Shown here: piece after piece, positions 33,821-41,330 of the stretch | Position numbering within the stretch: the stretch's first letter is position 1 | Layout: the number at the start of each line of letters is the position of its first letter | Source of the DNA: Lysobacter sp. TY2-98 | GTDB taxonomy: Bacteria > Pseudomonadota > Gammaproteobacteria > Xanthomonadales > Xanthomonadaceae | DNA length: 64,000 bases | Direction of reading: 5' to 3' | NCBI RefSeq assembly: GCF_003367355.1 | Contig: NZ_CP031413.1 | Span: 2,932,001 to 2,996,000, forward strand | Program-made: the position numbers and the translations under genes | The notes under the pieces: model-generated | What the model was told of the DNA's origin: nothing | What the model saw: only the letters and a program-made list of their open reading frames with translations | Databases searched by the model: none

Positions 33821-34579
33821 TCAGCGCTGCGGCCGGTTCAGCGCGGCGACAAGTTGCGCGGGTCGCGGGCCGTCGGCGACCACGACATCTTCGAAGCCGA
33901 GTCGCGTCGCATGCTCCGCCAGCCGTTCGCTCGCGGCGAGCACGCGCGCACGTCGCAGGCGCGCGAGATCGGCCGGCTCGAGTTGGCCGATCGCGAGGTC
34001 GAGTGCTTCGCCACTCGACAATGCGATCGCAAGCGCGCCGTCCGCGCCGCGCAATCCGCGCAGGCCGGTGCGCGGCAGCCCGCAGGGTTCGCGCGAATAG
34101 ACATCGGCGCGCACGACCTGCGCGCCGCGCGCCTGCAGCGCGGGTGCGAGACGGTCGCGGCCGCCGGGTGCGGTGACGAGCCCGACGCGACGTCCGGCGA
34201 TTGCGTCGAACACCGGCAGCGCGAGTACGCCGTCGCTGTCCATGCGCGATGGTCGCAGCACCTCGCGCGCACCTGCACGGCGCAACGCCTGTGCGGTACC
34301 GTCGCCAAGCGCAACGATCGCCGCGCGCGTGTCGATCGCCTGCAACGCCTTCGCGGCGGCGACCGCATTCGGGCTGGTGAACACGACGACGTCGCAGGCG
34401 AGCACGTCACGCAATGCGGCGCGCGTCGTCGCGTCGTCGCGCATCACGATGCGCACCGGCGATAGCGCGATGACCGCATGGCCTGCACGGCGCGCGACGT
34501 CACGCAGCCGCTGATGTTGGCCACGCGGCCGCAGCGAGATCACGTACCATCGCGGGCCCGTCGACAGGGAGTCGTGCAT
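33821..34579 (-). CDS. hemD: Uroporphyrinogen-III synthase
   Basis: HemD (252 residues) closes hydroxymethylbilane to uroporphyrinogen III in heme synthesis. The sequence is weakly conserved, as usual for this family, but shows the two-domain pattern VVVFTSPNAVAAAKAL, IVALGDGTAQALRRAG, GLVTAPGGRDRLAPAL and VLAASERLAEHATRLGF. The position upstream of hemY supports the assignment. The ATG at 34579 is used; the upstream frame is open but lies opposite the thioesterase gene. No hemC is present next to it. Confidence 0.88.
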   Translation of the reverse strand: MHDSLSTGPRWYVISLRPRGQHQRLRDVARRAGHAVIALSPVRIVMRDDATTRAALRDVLACDVVVFTSPNAVAAAKALQAIDTRAAIVALGDGTAQALRRAGAREVLRPSRMDSDGVLALPVFDAIAGRRVGLVTAPGGRDRLAPALQARGAQVVRADVYSREPCGLPRTGLRGLRGADGALAIALSSGEALDLAIGQLEPADLARLRRARVLAASERLAEHATRLGFEDVVVADGPRPAQLVAALNRPQR

Positions 34580-34612
34580 GACGCGCACTTTCTCACACCG
34601 GCCGATGTCGCC

Positions 34613-35077
34613 ATGAGCGCCGACGCACTCGCGCATCTCGACGCGCACTACCAGGGCATGCCGCCGGTGCGCGCGCTGCAGTTGTCGATCGAATCGTTCG
34701 ACGGCGAACGCCTGCGACTCACGGCGCCGCTGGCCGCGAACGTCAACGACAAGGGCTGCGCGTTCGGTGGTTCGCTGGCATCGCTGATGACGCTCGCCTG
34801 CTGGGGTCGCGTCTGGCTCGGCCTGCACGACGAAGGCCTCGACTGCGACATCTACGTCGCCGACAGCCGCATCCGTTACCTCGCGCCGCTGTACGACGAC
34901 CTGCACACCGAAGCGATGCTGGCGGAGGGCGCGTCGTGGGCGGACTTCGTTGCCGCGATCCGCAGCAAGGGACGCGGCCGCATCGACCTGGCGGCGCGCG
35001 TCGACCTGCCCGATGGCCGCCCGGCGACGACGTTCGACGCGCGCTTCGCCGCCATCCTCCGCCCGCCCGCCGGCTGA
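34613..35077 (+). CDS. YiiD-C/hotdog-fold putative thioesterase
   Basis: This protein of 154 residues matches the putative thioesterase domain found at the C-terminus of YiiD-type proteins. It has a hotdog pattern with LTAPLAANVNDKGCAFGGSLASLMTLACWG, in which N-D-K-G-x-A-F-G-G is characteristic. The likely reaction is acyl-CoA or acyl-ACP hydrolysis, with an unknown acyl group. A GTG at 34574 is in frame and would overlap the divergent hemD start; the ATG at 34613 is preferred although no strong ribosome site is seen. Confidence 0.8.
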   Translation: MSADALAHLDAHYQGMPPVRALQLSIESFDGERLRLTAPLAANVNDKGCAFGGSLASLMTLACWGRVWLGLHDEGLDCDIYVADSRIRYLAPLYDDLHTEAMLAEGASWADFVAAIRSKGRGRIDLAARVDLPDGRPATTFDARFAAILRPPAG

Positions 35078-35160
35078 ACGATGTGGCGGAGCGCGACGCC
35101 GTCCGCTTCGCGGGCAGGGCGTTGGGCCCTAGGATCGGCGCATCCCGGGGAGACCACCGC

Positions 35161-35574
35161 ATGCGCCTGCTTCGCTACCTGCCGCTCCTGCTGCTGCTCG
35201 TCGTCGGCCTCGCCGTCGCGGGCCCCGCCCAGCGTGCGCTGCCGCGTGCCCAGGACAACTGGTCCGCGGCGATCCGCTGGGGTGATTTCGACGGCGCGAT
35301 CAACCTGATCGACCCGGCGATCCGCGCCGAGAAGGCGCCGAACTCGATCGAGATGGCGCGCTACAAGCAGGTGCAGATCTCGACCTACCACGACGTCGGC
35401 GCCAGCGCGGACTACAAGGCCGGGCTCGCCGTGCGCGACATCGAGATCGGCGTGATCAACCGCAATACGCTGGCCGAGCGCACCGTGCGCTACCGCGAGA
35501 CCTGGCGCTGGGACCCGCAGGCCAAGGCGTGGTGGATCACCAGCGGACTGCCGGATCTCTGGGCGAACGACTGA
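35161..35574 (+). CDS. Secreted or membrane-anchored protein of unknown function
   Basis: This protein of 137 residues starts at an ATG preceded by GGGGAG. A strongly hydrophobic leader (residues 3-22) may be a signal peptide cleaved after GLAVA or a membrane anchor. The remainder resembles a small alpha+beta domain with DNWSAAIRWGDFDGAINLIDPA and a Trp-rich end (RYRETWRWDPQAKAWWITSG). Similar short proteins occur in related bacteria from memory, but no function can be named. Codon use matches the neighbourhood. Confidence 0.65.
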   Translation: MRLLRYLPLLLLLVVGLAVAGPAQRALPRAQDNWSAAIRWGDFDGAINLIDPAIRAEKAPNSIEMARYKQVQISTYHDVGASADYKAGLAVRDIEIGVINRNTLAERTVRYRETWRWDPQAKAWWITSGLPDLWAND

Positions 35575-35653
35575 GCGAACGGCGCGGCCCCGCGCCGGCA
35601 TCGCCGCCGGCGCGTGCGACAATCCGCGCCCCGTTTCCGTCGGCTTTTCGTCC

Positions 35654-36091
35654 GTGACTTCCCAGGAAATCCTCGATTTCGCCGGCCGCCACTCGATGCT
35701 CGCCATCGGGTTCGTGGTCCTGACCGTCGCCATCATCGCCACCGAGATCGCGCGGCTGTTCCGCCCCTACAAGGCGCTGACGCCGGCCCAGTTCACCGCG
35801 CTGGTGAACCGCGAGGACGCGGTGGTCGTCGATCTCTCCGCCAGCGGCGAGTTCGAGAAGGGCCACATCGCCGGCAGCCGCAACGTGCAGGCCAGCGCGT
35901 TCGGTCCCGAGCACAAGCTGCTCGCGGGCGCCAAGGAGAAGCCGGTGATCGTCGTCTGCCGCACGGGGCAGGGCTCGGCCGACCAGGCCGCCAAGCTCAA
36001 GAAGGGTGGCTTCGCCCACGTCTACTGGCTGGATGGCGGCGTCGCCGCGTGGCAGCAGGCGGGCCTGCCGCTGGTGAAAGGCCGGGCCTGA
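35654..36091 (+). CDS. Membrane-anchored rhodanese (YibN-like)
   Basis: This protein of 145 residues has an N-terminal membrane helix (about 15-34) and a rhodanese domain (about 42-140). The active Cys lies in VVCRTGQGSADQAA, and the domain has the usual DLSASGEFEKGHIAGSRN start. Rhodaneses transfer sulfur, but the target is unknown. The start is a GTG at 35654. In many gammaproteobacteria yibN precedes grxC, secB and gpsA. Here secB and gpsA follow directly and grxC is absent. Confidence 0.88.
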   Translation: MTSQEILDFAGRHSMLAIGFVVLTVAIIATEIARLFRPYKALTPAQFTALVNREDAVVVDLSASGEFEKGHIAGSRNVQASAFGPEHKLLAGAKEKPVIVVCRTGQGSADQAAKLKKGGFAHVYWLDGGVAAWQQAGLPLVKGRA

Positions 36092-36167
36092 GCCGTCCCG
36101 GGCGCGCCCGCACGGCGTGCCATAATTCCGCCCCTTTCGTATCGATATCCGTGCCGGAGCACGCGCC

Positions 36168-36686
36168 ATGACCGATGAGATCCAGAACGACGCCCAGTTC
36201 GGCGCCACCGAAGCCACCGACGGCACCGGTGCTTCCTTCACCGTCGAGAAGATCTACGTCAAGGACGTGTCCTTCGAAGTTCCGGGCGCGCCGGCGGTGT
36301 TCAACGAGCAGACGCAGCCGCAGCTGCAGATGAACCTCTCGCAGCAGGTCACGCGCCTCAACGACTCGGCCTTCGAGGTCGTGCTCGGCGTCACCCTGAC
36401 CTGCCTCGCCGACGACAAGCCGCTCTACCTCGCCGAAGTGAAGCAGGCCGGCGTGTTCGGTCTGGCCGGCTTCGACGCGCAGACGCTCGACGCGATGCTC
36501 GGCACGCACTGCCCGGGCGTGCTCTACCCGTACGCGCGCCAGATCATTTCCGACCTGATCCAGGCCGGCGGCTTCCCGCCGTTCCTGCTGCAGCCGCTGA
36601 ACTTCGAAGGCCTCTACGCCGAAGGCCTGCGCCAGCGCATGTCGCAGGGCGGCCTCGAGTCGTCCGAGGCGGCCGGCAACGCCTGA
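36168..36686 (+). CDS. secB: Protein-export chaperone SecB
   Basis: SecB (172 residues) keeps precursors unfolded and delivers them to SecA. The core [19 protein letters not shown] and the C-terminal region [32 protein letters not shown] are diagnostic. An N-terminal extension of about 20 acidic residues ([17 protein letters not shown]) is typical of xanthomonads. gpsA starts 6 bp downstream, so the two are co-transcribed. Confidence 0.97.
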   Translation: MTDEIQNDAQFGATEATDGTGASFTVEKIYVKDVSFEVPGAPAVFNEQTQPQLQMNLSQQVTRLNDSAFEVVLGVTLTCLADDKPLYLAEVKQAGVFGLAGFDAQTLDAMLGTHCPGVLYPYARQIISDLIQAGGFPPFLLQPLNFEGLYAEGLRQRMSQGGLESSEAAGNA

Positions 36687-36692
36687 TCCGCG

Positions 36693-37736
36693 ATGGCGGA
36701 CACGCTTGAAACCCCGCACGCGCCCCGGCGCGTCGCGGTGCTCGGCGCGGGCTCCTGGGGCACCGCGCTCGCCGCGCTGATGGCGCGCAACGGCGAGGTC
36801 GTGACCCTCTGGGGCCGCGACACCGACGTCGTCGGCGCGATCGATACGTCGCACGAAAATCCGCGCTACCTGCCGGGCGTCCCCTTGCCGGATGCCCTGC
36901 GCGCGACCACCGACCTGCCGACCGCGATGCGCGACGCCGACCTCGTGCTGGTCGTCGTGCCCTCGCATGCCTTCGCCGAGACCCTGCGTTCGCTCGCGCC
37001 CTATCGCCCGGCCGATGCCGGCGTGGCATGGGCGACCAAGGGTTTCGAGCCGGGCAGCGGACGGTTCCTGCACGAAGTGGCCGGCGAAGTGCTGGGCCCG
37101 ACCGTGCCGCTCGCGGTGGTCACCGGTCCGTCTTTCGCGAAGGAAGTGGCGCAGGGCCTACCCACCGCGCTTACCGTGCATTCCGATGACCCGCAGTTCG
37201 CGCAAGACGTCGCCGAAGCGCTGCATGGCACCGCCTTCCGCGCCTACACCGGTGACGACATGCTCGGCGCCGAACTCGGTGGCGCGATGAAGAACGTGCT
37301 CGCGGTGGCGACCGGCGTCGCCGACGGCATGCAGCTCGGGCTCAACGCGCGCGCGGGCCTGATCACGCGCGGCCTCAACGAGATGCTCCGCCTCAATCAG
37401 GCGCTCGGCGGCAAGGCCGAGACGCTGATGGGCCTCGCCGGCCTGGGCGACCTAGTGCTCACCTGCACCGGCGATCTGTCGCGCAATCGTCGGCTGGGTC
37501 TGGCGCTCGGGCGCGGGCAGTCGATCGTCGACGCGGTGCGCGAGATCGGACAGGTGGTCGAATCGGTGCAGACCGCCGACGAAGTGATGCGCCAAGCGGA
37601 ACGCGTCGGCATCGAGCTGCCGATTTCGAGCGCGGTGCGGGCGGTGCTGCACGGCCAGCTCACGCCGGCCGACGGCCTGCGTCAGCTGCTGGCGCGTGAG
37701 CAGAAGCCGGAATATCCGACCGGGCTGTTCGAATAA
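36693..37736 (+). CDS. gpsA: NAD(P)-dependent glycerol-3-phosphate dehydrogenase
   Basis: GpsA (347 residues) makes sn-glycerol-3-phosphate from dihydroxyacetone phosphate for phospholipid synthesis. The nucleotide-binding motif is [20 protein letters not shown]. The catalytic Lys lies in [16 protein letters not shown], and the C-terminal domain has [22 protein letters not shown]. It starts 6 bp after secB, an order conserved across gammaproteobacteria. It is followed by a strong bidirectional terminator. Confidence 0.97.
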   Translation: MADTLETPHAPRRVAVLGAGSWGTALAALMARNGEVVTLWGRDTDVVGAIDTSHENPRYLPGVPLPDALRATTDLPTAMRDADLVLVVVPSHAFAETLRSLAPYRPADAGVAWATKGFEPGSGRFLHEVAGEVLGPTVPLAVVTGPSFAKEVAQGLPTALTVHSDDPQFAQDVAEALHGTAFRAYTGDDMLGAELGGAMKNVLAVATGVADGMQLGLNARAGLITRGLNEMLRLNQALGGKAETLMGLAGLGDLVLTCTGDLSRNRRLGLALGRGQSIVDAVREIGQVVESVQTADEVMRQAERVGIELPISSAVRAVLHGQLTPADGLRQLLAREQKPEYPTGLFE

Positions 37737-37768
37737 GCGCGTTCCAGCGTCGTCGCGTCACCAAAGAA

Positions 37769-37794
37769 AAAAGCCCGGCCGAAGCCGGGCTTTT
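37769..37794. terminator. Bidirectional terminator, copy 1, between gpsA and an Ax21-family gene
   Basis: A perfect 11-bp stem AAAAGCCCGGC with GCCGGGCTTTT and a CGAA loop lies between convergent stops at 37736 and 37812. The A-run and T-run allow termination both ways. The same 26 bp recurs at 38489-38514. Confidence 0.95.
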
Positions 37795-37811
37795 CTGTCA
37801 CACGAGCGCGA

Positions 37812-38402
37812 TCAGAAGCTCGCGCGCACGCCGACGTTGTAGCGGTGGTAGCCGTCGCCGGCATCGAGCTCGCCGACGATGCCCCACGTCCGGTTGATCT
37901 TGGCCTGGAAGCCCAGCGTGCCCGAGAAATCGCCGCCGAAATCGCCGCCGTCCTCGTAATTCGCCTTCAGCCAGCCCTCGAAATGCGGGTTGAACGCGCC
38001 GCGCACACCGACGCTGGCGCGGGCGCCGTCGGTCGAGAAGCCGGCGCCGGAGACCTTGATCTCCTTGCGCGCATAGCCGATCTCGGCATTGAGCTCGGCG
38101 CGCTCGCTCATCGGCATCAGCCAGCCCACGCCCACGTTCGACTCGTTGGCGTCGATGTCGGTGCCGTAATCGTTGTTCGTGCCGCGGGCGTAGCCGCCGA
38201 ACACGTAGTAGCTCTGCGCGAAGCCGACCGAGCCGCGGATATAGCCGCCGTCGAAATCCGTGTCGCTGCCGACGTTGCTGCTGGTGTTGATGCTGAGGCG
38301 CGTCCAGCCACCTTCGACGTAGGTGTGGGAAACGCCCTCGGCCGCGGAGGCGGCGAACGGAGCGGCAGCCAGCGCGATCGCCAGCACGAGCATCTTCTTC
38401 AT
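37812..38402 (-). CDS. Ax21-family outer membrane beta-barrel protein, paralog 1
   Basis: This protein of 196 residues has a signal peptide ending AASA-AEG and a small beta-barrel rich in Gly, Tyr and Asn, ending in the C-terminal Phe needed for outer membrane assembly (GVRASF). It starts AAEGVSHTYVEGGWTRLS, the same pattern as the next gene upstream. It is more diverged from Xanthomonas Ax21 than the second copy. The likely role is a small outer membrane porin or structural barrel; the ligand is unknown. The two genes are tandem, each with its own terminator. Confidence 0.85.
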   Translation of the reverse strand: MKKMLVLAIALAAAPFAASAAEGVSHTYVEGGWTRLSINTSSNVGSDTDFDGGYIRGSVGFAQSYYVFGGYARGTNNDYGTDIDANESNVGVGWLMPMSERAELNAEIGYARKEIKVSGAGFSTDGARASVGVRGAFNPHFEGWLKANYEDGGDFGGDFSGTLGFQAKINRTWGIVGELDAGDGYHRYNVGVRASF

Positions 38403-38488
38403 TGAAACCCCTGTTTTTATTGGTTTTTTATCGACCGCGGCTGAGCCGAGGCTACACAATATTAACAAGAAATTCACACCGGCAAAAG

Positions 38489-38514
38489 AAAAGCCCGGCC
38501 GAAGCCGGGCTTTT
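38489..38514 (-). terminator. Terminator, copy 2, after the Ax21-family paralog 2 gene
   Basis: The same 26-bp hairpin as at 37769-37794 lies 48 bp beyond the stop of the upstream gene on the minus strand, ending in a T-run in that direction. Identity of both copies supports duplication of a gene-plus-terminator unit. Confidence 0.95.
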
Positions 38515-38561
38515 GCACTCACGAGTCGGGGGAGAGAGGACTCGAGTCGTGACCTGCTGGA

Positions 38562-39131
38562 TCAGAACGAGATGCGCGGGCCCACGAACCACTGGGTGTC
38601 GCCGCCGTTGGCGAACTTCACGTCGGCGTTGATGCCCCAGGTCGGGTTGAACTTCACCGTGGCGCCGACGCGGCCGTAGAAGTCGCCGTCGAAGTCCTGG
38701 TAGTCCTCGTAGCCGGCCATGCCGTAGGCCTCGAAGTTCGGGGTGATCGCGCCACGCACGCCGGCTTCGACGCTGTAGCCGTTGCCGTCCACGCCCTGGC
38801 CGGCGTCGAACTTCTCGTAGGCCACCTTGGTGACGAGGTCGAGCTTCGGGTTGATCTCGCGGTTGTAGCCGGCGCCGATGCGCCACTGGTCGAGGCTGAT
38901 GTCGGTGTCGTTGATGTCTACCTTCGAGTAGCCGCCGAACACGTGGAAGTTCGGGTTGATCGCGCCCGAGCCGTTGATCGCCCAGCCGTCGGCGTCGTTG
39001 TTGGTGCCGGTGTTGCTGGCGTCGGCGCGGGTGTAGCCGCCCTCGACGTAGTTGTAGGACACGCCCTCGGCCGCGGAGGCGGCAAACGGAATGGCGGCGA
39101 GCAGGGTCAGGGCGAGCAGGGTGCGCTTCAT
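38562..39131 (-). CDS. Ax21-family outer membrane beta-barrel protein, paralog 2
   Basis: This protein of 189 residues has a signal peptide ending AASA-AEGVS and shows clear resemblance to Xanthomonas Ax21: GVSYNYVEGGYTRAD, then RIGAGYNREINPKLDLVTKVAYEK, AYGMAGYEDYQDFDG and a final WFVGPRISF. It is an eight-strand-like barrel with C-terminal Phe. Early claims that Ax21 is a quorum-sensing or immune-eliciting peptide were retracted, so no signalling role is assigned. It is monocistronic, with its own terminator at 38489-38514. Confidence 0.88.
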   Translation of the reverse strand: MKRTLLALTLLAAIPFAASAAEGVSYNYVEGGYTRADASNTGTNNDADGWAINGSGAINPNFHVFGGYSKVDINDTDISLDQWRIGAGYNREINPKLDLVTKVAYEKFDAGQGVDGNGYSVEAGVRGAITPNFEAYGMAGYEDYQDFDGDFYGRVGATVKFNPTWGINADVKFANGGDTQWFVGPRISF

Positions 39132-39229
39132 GAGGGAAGGTCTCTCGTTATTTTTTGGATTTCGACGCCGACCTGTAACCGGCCGGTGCGGCGCAGTATC
39201 CGGAGCGCAGCCGAACGGTTCCTTAATCC

Positions 39230-39245
39230 TGAACTGATGAGTTCA
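39230..39245. promoter_or_regulatory. Inverted repeat upstream of wrbA
   Basis: TGAACT-GATG-AGTTCA is a 6+4+6 inverted repeat, 116 bp before the wrbA start, in the 229-bp gap between the Ax21-family gene and wrbA. It may be an operator for a redox or LysR/MarR-type regulator; this is unproven. Confidence 0.35.
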
Positions 39246-39360
39246 TGAACTTCGTCGCGTCGCGAAGGTCGGCGGCGCGAGCCTCCGTCCCGACAGCCCG
39301 CTTGGACATCCCGCTGACGGGCGCGGTCGTGCAATCAGGGTTTCCGACCGGAGCGCGACG

Positions 39361-39960
39361 ATGGCCAAGGTGCTGGTTCTCTATTACTCGGCCTACGGCC
39401 ACATCGAGACGATGGCGAACGCGGTCGCCGAGGGCGCGCGCCAGGCGGGTCCGCAGGTGGACATCCGCCGCGTGCCGGAGCTGGTGCCGGACGAGGTCGC
39501 GAAAAATTCGCACTACAAGCTCGACCAGGCCGCGCCTATCGCGAAGGTCGACGAGCTGCCGAACTACGACGCGATCATCGTCGGCACCGGCACGCGTTAC
39601 GGGCGCATGGCCTCGCAGATGGCCAACTTCCTCGACCAGACCGGCGGGCTGTGGGCGAGCGGGGCACTCAACGGCAAGGTCGGGTCGGCGTTCACGTCGA
39701 CCGCGACGCAGCACGGTGGCCAGGAGACGACGCTGTTCTCCATCCTGACCAACCTGATGCACTTCGGCATGGTCTGCGTGGGCCTTCCCTACAGCTTCCA
39801 GGGCCAGATGCGCCTCGACGAAATCACCGGCGGCGCGCCTTACGGCGCGACCACGATCACCGGCGGCGACGGCTCGCGCCAGCCGTCGGCGAACGAACTC
39901 GACGCGGCGCGCTTCCAGGGCCGCGAAGTCGCGCAACTGGCAGCCAAACTGTTTGGGTGA
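39361..39960 (+). CDS. wrbA: NAD(P)H:quinone oxidoreductase WrbA
   Basis: WrbA (199 residues) is a tetrameric FMN flavodoxin-like enzyme that reduces quinones by two electrons and protects against redox cycling. The flavin-binding start [22 protein letters not shown] is present, as are [21 protein letters not shown] and [15 protein letters not shown]. It ends close to the trmL stop on the other strand, with a shared hairpin. The ATG at 39361 follows CCGGAGCG. Confidence 0.96.
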   Translation: MAKVLVLYYSAYGHIETMANAVAEGARQAGPQVDIRRVPELVPDEVAKNSHYKLDQAAPIAKVDELPNYDAIIVGTGTRYGRMASQMANFLDQTGGLWASGALNGKVGSAFTSTATQHGGQETTLFSILTNLMHFGMVCVGLPYSFQGQMRLDEITGGAPYGATTITGGDGSRQPSANELDAARFQGREVAQLAAKLFG

Positions 39961-39972
39961 CTGAAACCTCGC

Positions 39973-39997
39973 GGGCTACGCGCCGCCGGCGTAGCCC
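39973..39997. terminator. Hairpin between wrbA and trmL
   Basis: GGGCTACGC (39973-39981) and GCGTAGCCC (39989-39997) form a perfect 9-bp stem. The hairpin overlaps the last codons of trmL and lies 13 bp after the wrbA stop, so it can serve both convergent genes. Confidence 0.65.
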
Positions 39998-40455
39998 TGC
40001 TGTCGCCATGCTTCGAACACGGTCACCGCGATCGCGTTCGACAGGTTGAGCGAGCGCACGCCGGGTCGCATCGGCAGCCGGAGTCGTTGCGATTCGGGCA
40101 GTGCGTCGAGCACCTCGCCCGGCAAGCCGCGTGTTTCAGGACCGAACAGGAATACATCGCCGACACGATAGTCCGGCGTGTCGAAGCGCACGGTGCCGCG
40201 CGTGGAGAACGCGAACACGCGCAAGGCCTCGCCATGCACCTCGCGAAGATGCGCGAGGGCCGCGTCGAGATCGCCATGCACCTTCACCGACGCGTACTCG
40301 TGATAGTCGAGGCCGGCGCGCTTGAGCTGTTTGTCGTCCATGTCGAAGCCGAGCGGCTCCACGAGATGCAGGCGCGCACCGGTGTTCGCGCACAGGCGGA
40401 TCGCGTTGCCGGTGTTCGGCGGGATTTCGGGCTGGTAGAGGACGACGTCGAACAT
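39976..40455 (-). CDS. trmL: tRNA (cytidine(34)-2'-O)-methyltransferase TrmL
   Basis: This SPOUT-class enzyme of 159 residues 2'-O-methylates the wobble base of two leucine tRNAs. Diagnostic motifs are the start FDVVLYQPEIPPNTGNAIRL, then VFLFGPETRGLP and the knot end LPMRPGVRSLNLSNAIAVTVFEAWRQ. Length matches the family. It is preceded 28 bp upstream on the same strand by an SDR gene, so the two may be co-transcribed. Confidence 0.97.
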   Translation of the reverse strand: MFDVVLYQPEIPPNTGNAIRLCANTGARLHLVEPLGFDMDDKQLKRAGLDYHEYASVKVHGDLDAALAHLREVHGEALRVFAFSTRGTVRFDTPDYRVGDVFLFGPETRGLPGEVLDALPESQRLRLPMRPGVRSLNLSNAIAVTVFEAWRQQGYAGGA

Positions 40456-40482
40456 GTGGCGATTATCGCCGCAGTGCGCGCG

Positions 40483-41187
40483 TCACCACGGCAGCGGCGC
40501 GCCCTGCCAGTCCACGAACGAACCCGAATGCGCGAGGTCGAGCTTGTCGATCACGCGCAGCAGGCCTTCGACCGATTGCGTCGGCGTGACCGGCGCCTGC
40601 TCGCCGCCCATGTCGGTCTGCACCCAGCCCGGATGCAGTGACACCACCGCGATACCGCGCTCCGCCAGCGCGGCGGCGAGCAGGCGCGTGACCATGTTCA
40701 ACGCCGCCTTGCTGATGCAGTAGGTCGGCGTGCCGAAGCGCGTGGTGTTGGCGATCGAACCCAGTTGCGACGTCATGTTCGCGATCTTCGCGCCGTCCGC
40801 GAGCAGTGGCGCGACCGCCTGCGCGAGCAGGAACGGGCCCATCGCATTGGTGCGGAAGCTGTCCTCGAGATTCTTCGCCGGCACGTGGCCGAAGCGTTCG
40901 CCCGAATGCAGCAGGCCCGCGTTGTTGATCAGCAGGTGCAGGCGTTCCTCGCCGAGCACCAGCGGAAGTTCGCGCGCGATCTCGATCTCCGCCTTCGGAT
41001 CCATCACGTCGAGCGGCAACACATGCAGCCGTCCCGGATGCTCGCCGACGAGGCGATTGAGGTCATGCGCCTGCGCCGGGTGGCGCGCGGTGGCGATCAC
41101 GTGGTCACCGCGCGCGAGCAACTGGCGGACGTATTCCAGCCCGATGCCGCGATTGGCGCCGGTAATGAGGACGTTGCGACGGGGCAT
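40483..41187 (-). CDS. SDR-family oxidoreductase
   Basis: This short-chain dehydrogenase/reductase of 234 residues has the cofactor motif VLITGANRGIGLEY, the NNAG motif, catalytic Ser in NMTSQLGSI, and YCISK as the Tyr-Lys pair. It resembles the C-factor/CsgA-like group of SDRs. Cofactor preference is probably NADP(H), since the loop after strand 2 has TARH. The substrate is unknown. It lies upstream of trmL on the same strand. Confidence 0.9.
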   Translation of the reverse strand: MPRRNVLITGANRGIGLEYVRQLLARGDHVIATARHPAQAHDLNRLVGEHPGRLHVLPLDVMDPKAEIEIARELPLVLGEERLHLLINNAGLLHSGERFGHVPAKNLEDSFRTNAMGPFLLAQAVAPLLADGAKIANMTSQLGSIANTTRFGTPTYCISKAALNMVTRLLAAALAERGIAVVSLHPGWVQTDMGGEQAPVTPTQSVEGLLRVIDKLDLAHSGSFVDWQGAPLPW

Positions 41188-41330
41188 GGCGGACTCCGGG
41201 GGCTGGGTGACCCGACTCTAGCCCGCGCCCCGTTCAGGCGGCGCAGGCAGGACCTTCGGCCCGGTCCGCGGCCGGCGTCGCCCGGTTAGCATCCGGCGGC
41301 CGGCGGGACCGCCGGCTTCCGGAGCCCTCG

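Noticed and set aside
37812..39131. Ax21-family genes considered as quorum-sensing or immune signal.
   Set aside because: The reports assigning such signalling to Ax21 were retracted. The sequence supports only an outer membrane barrel.
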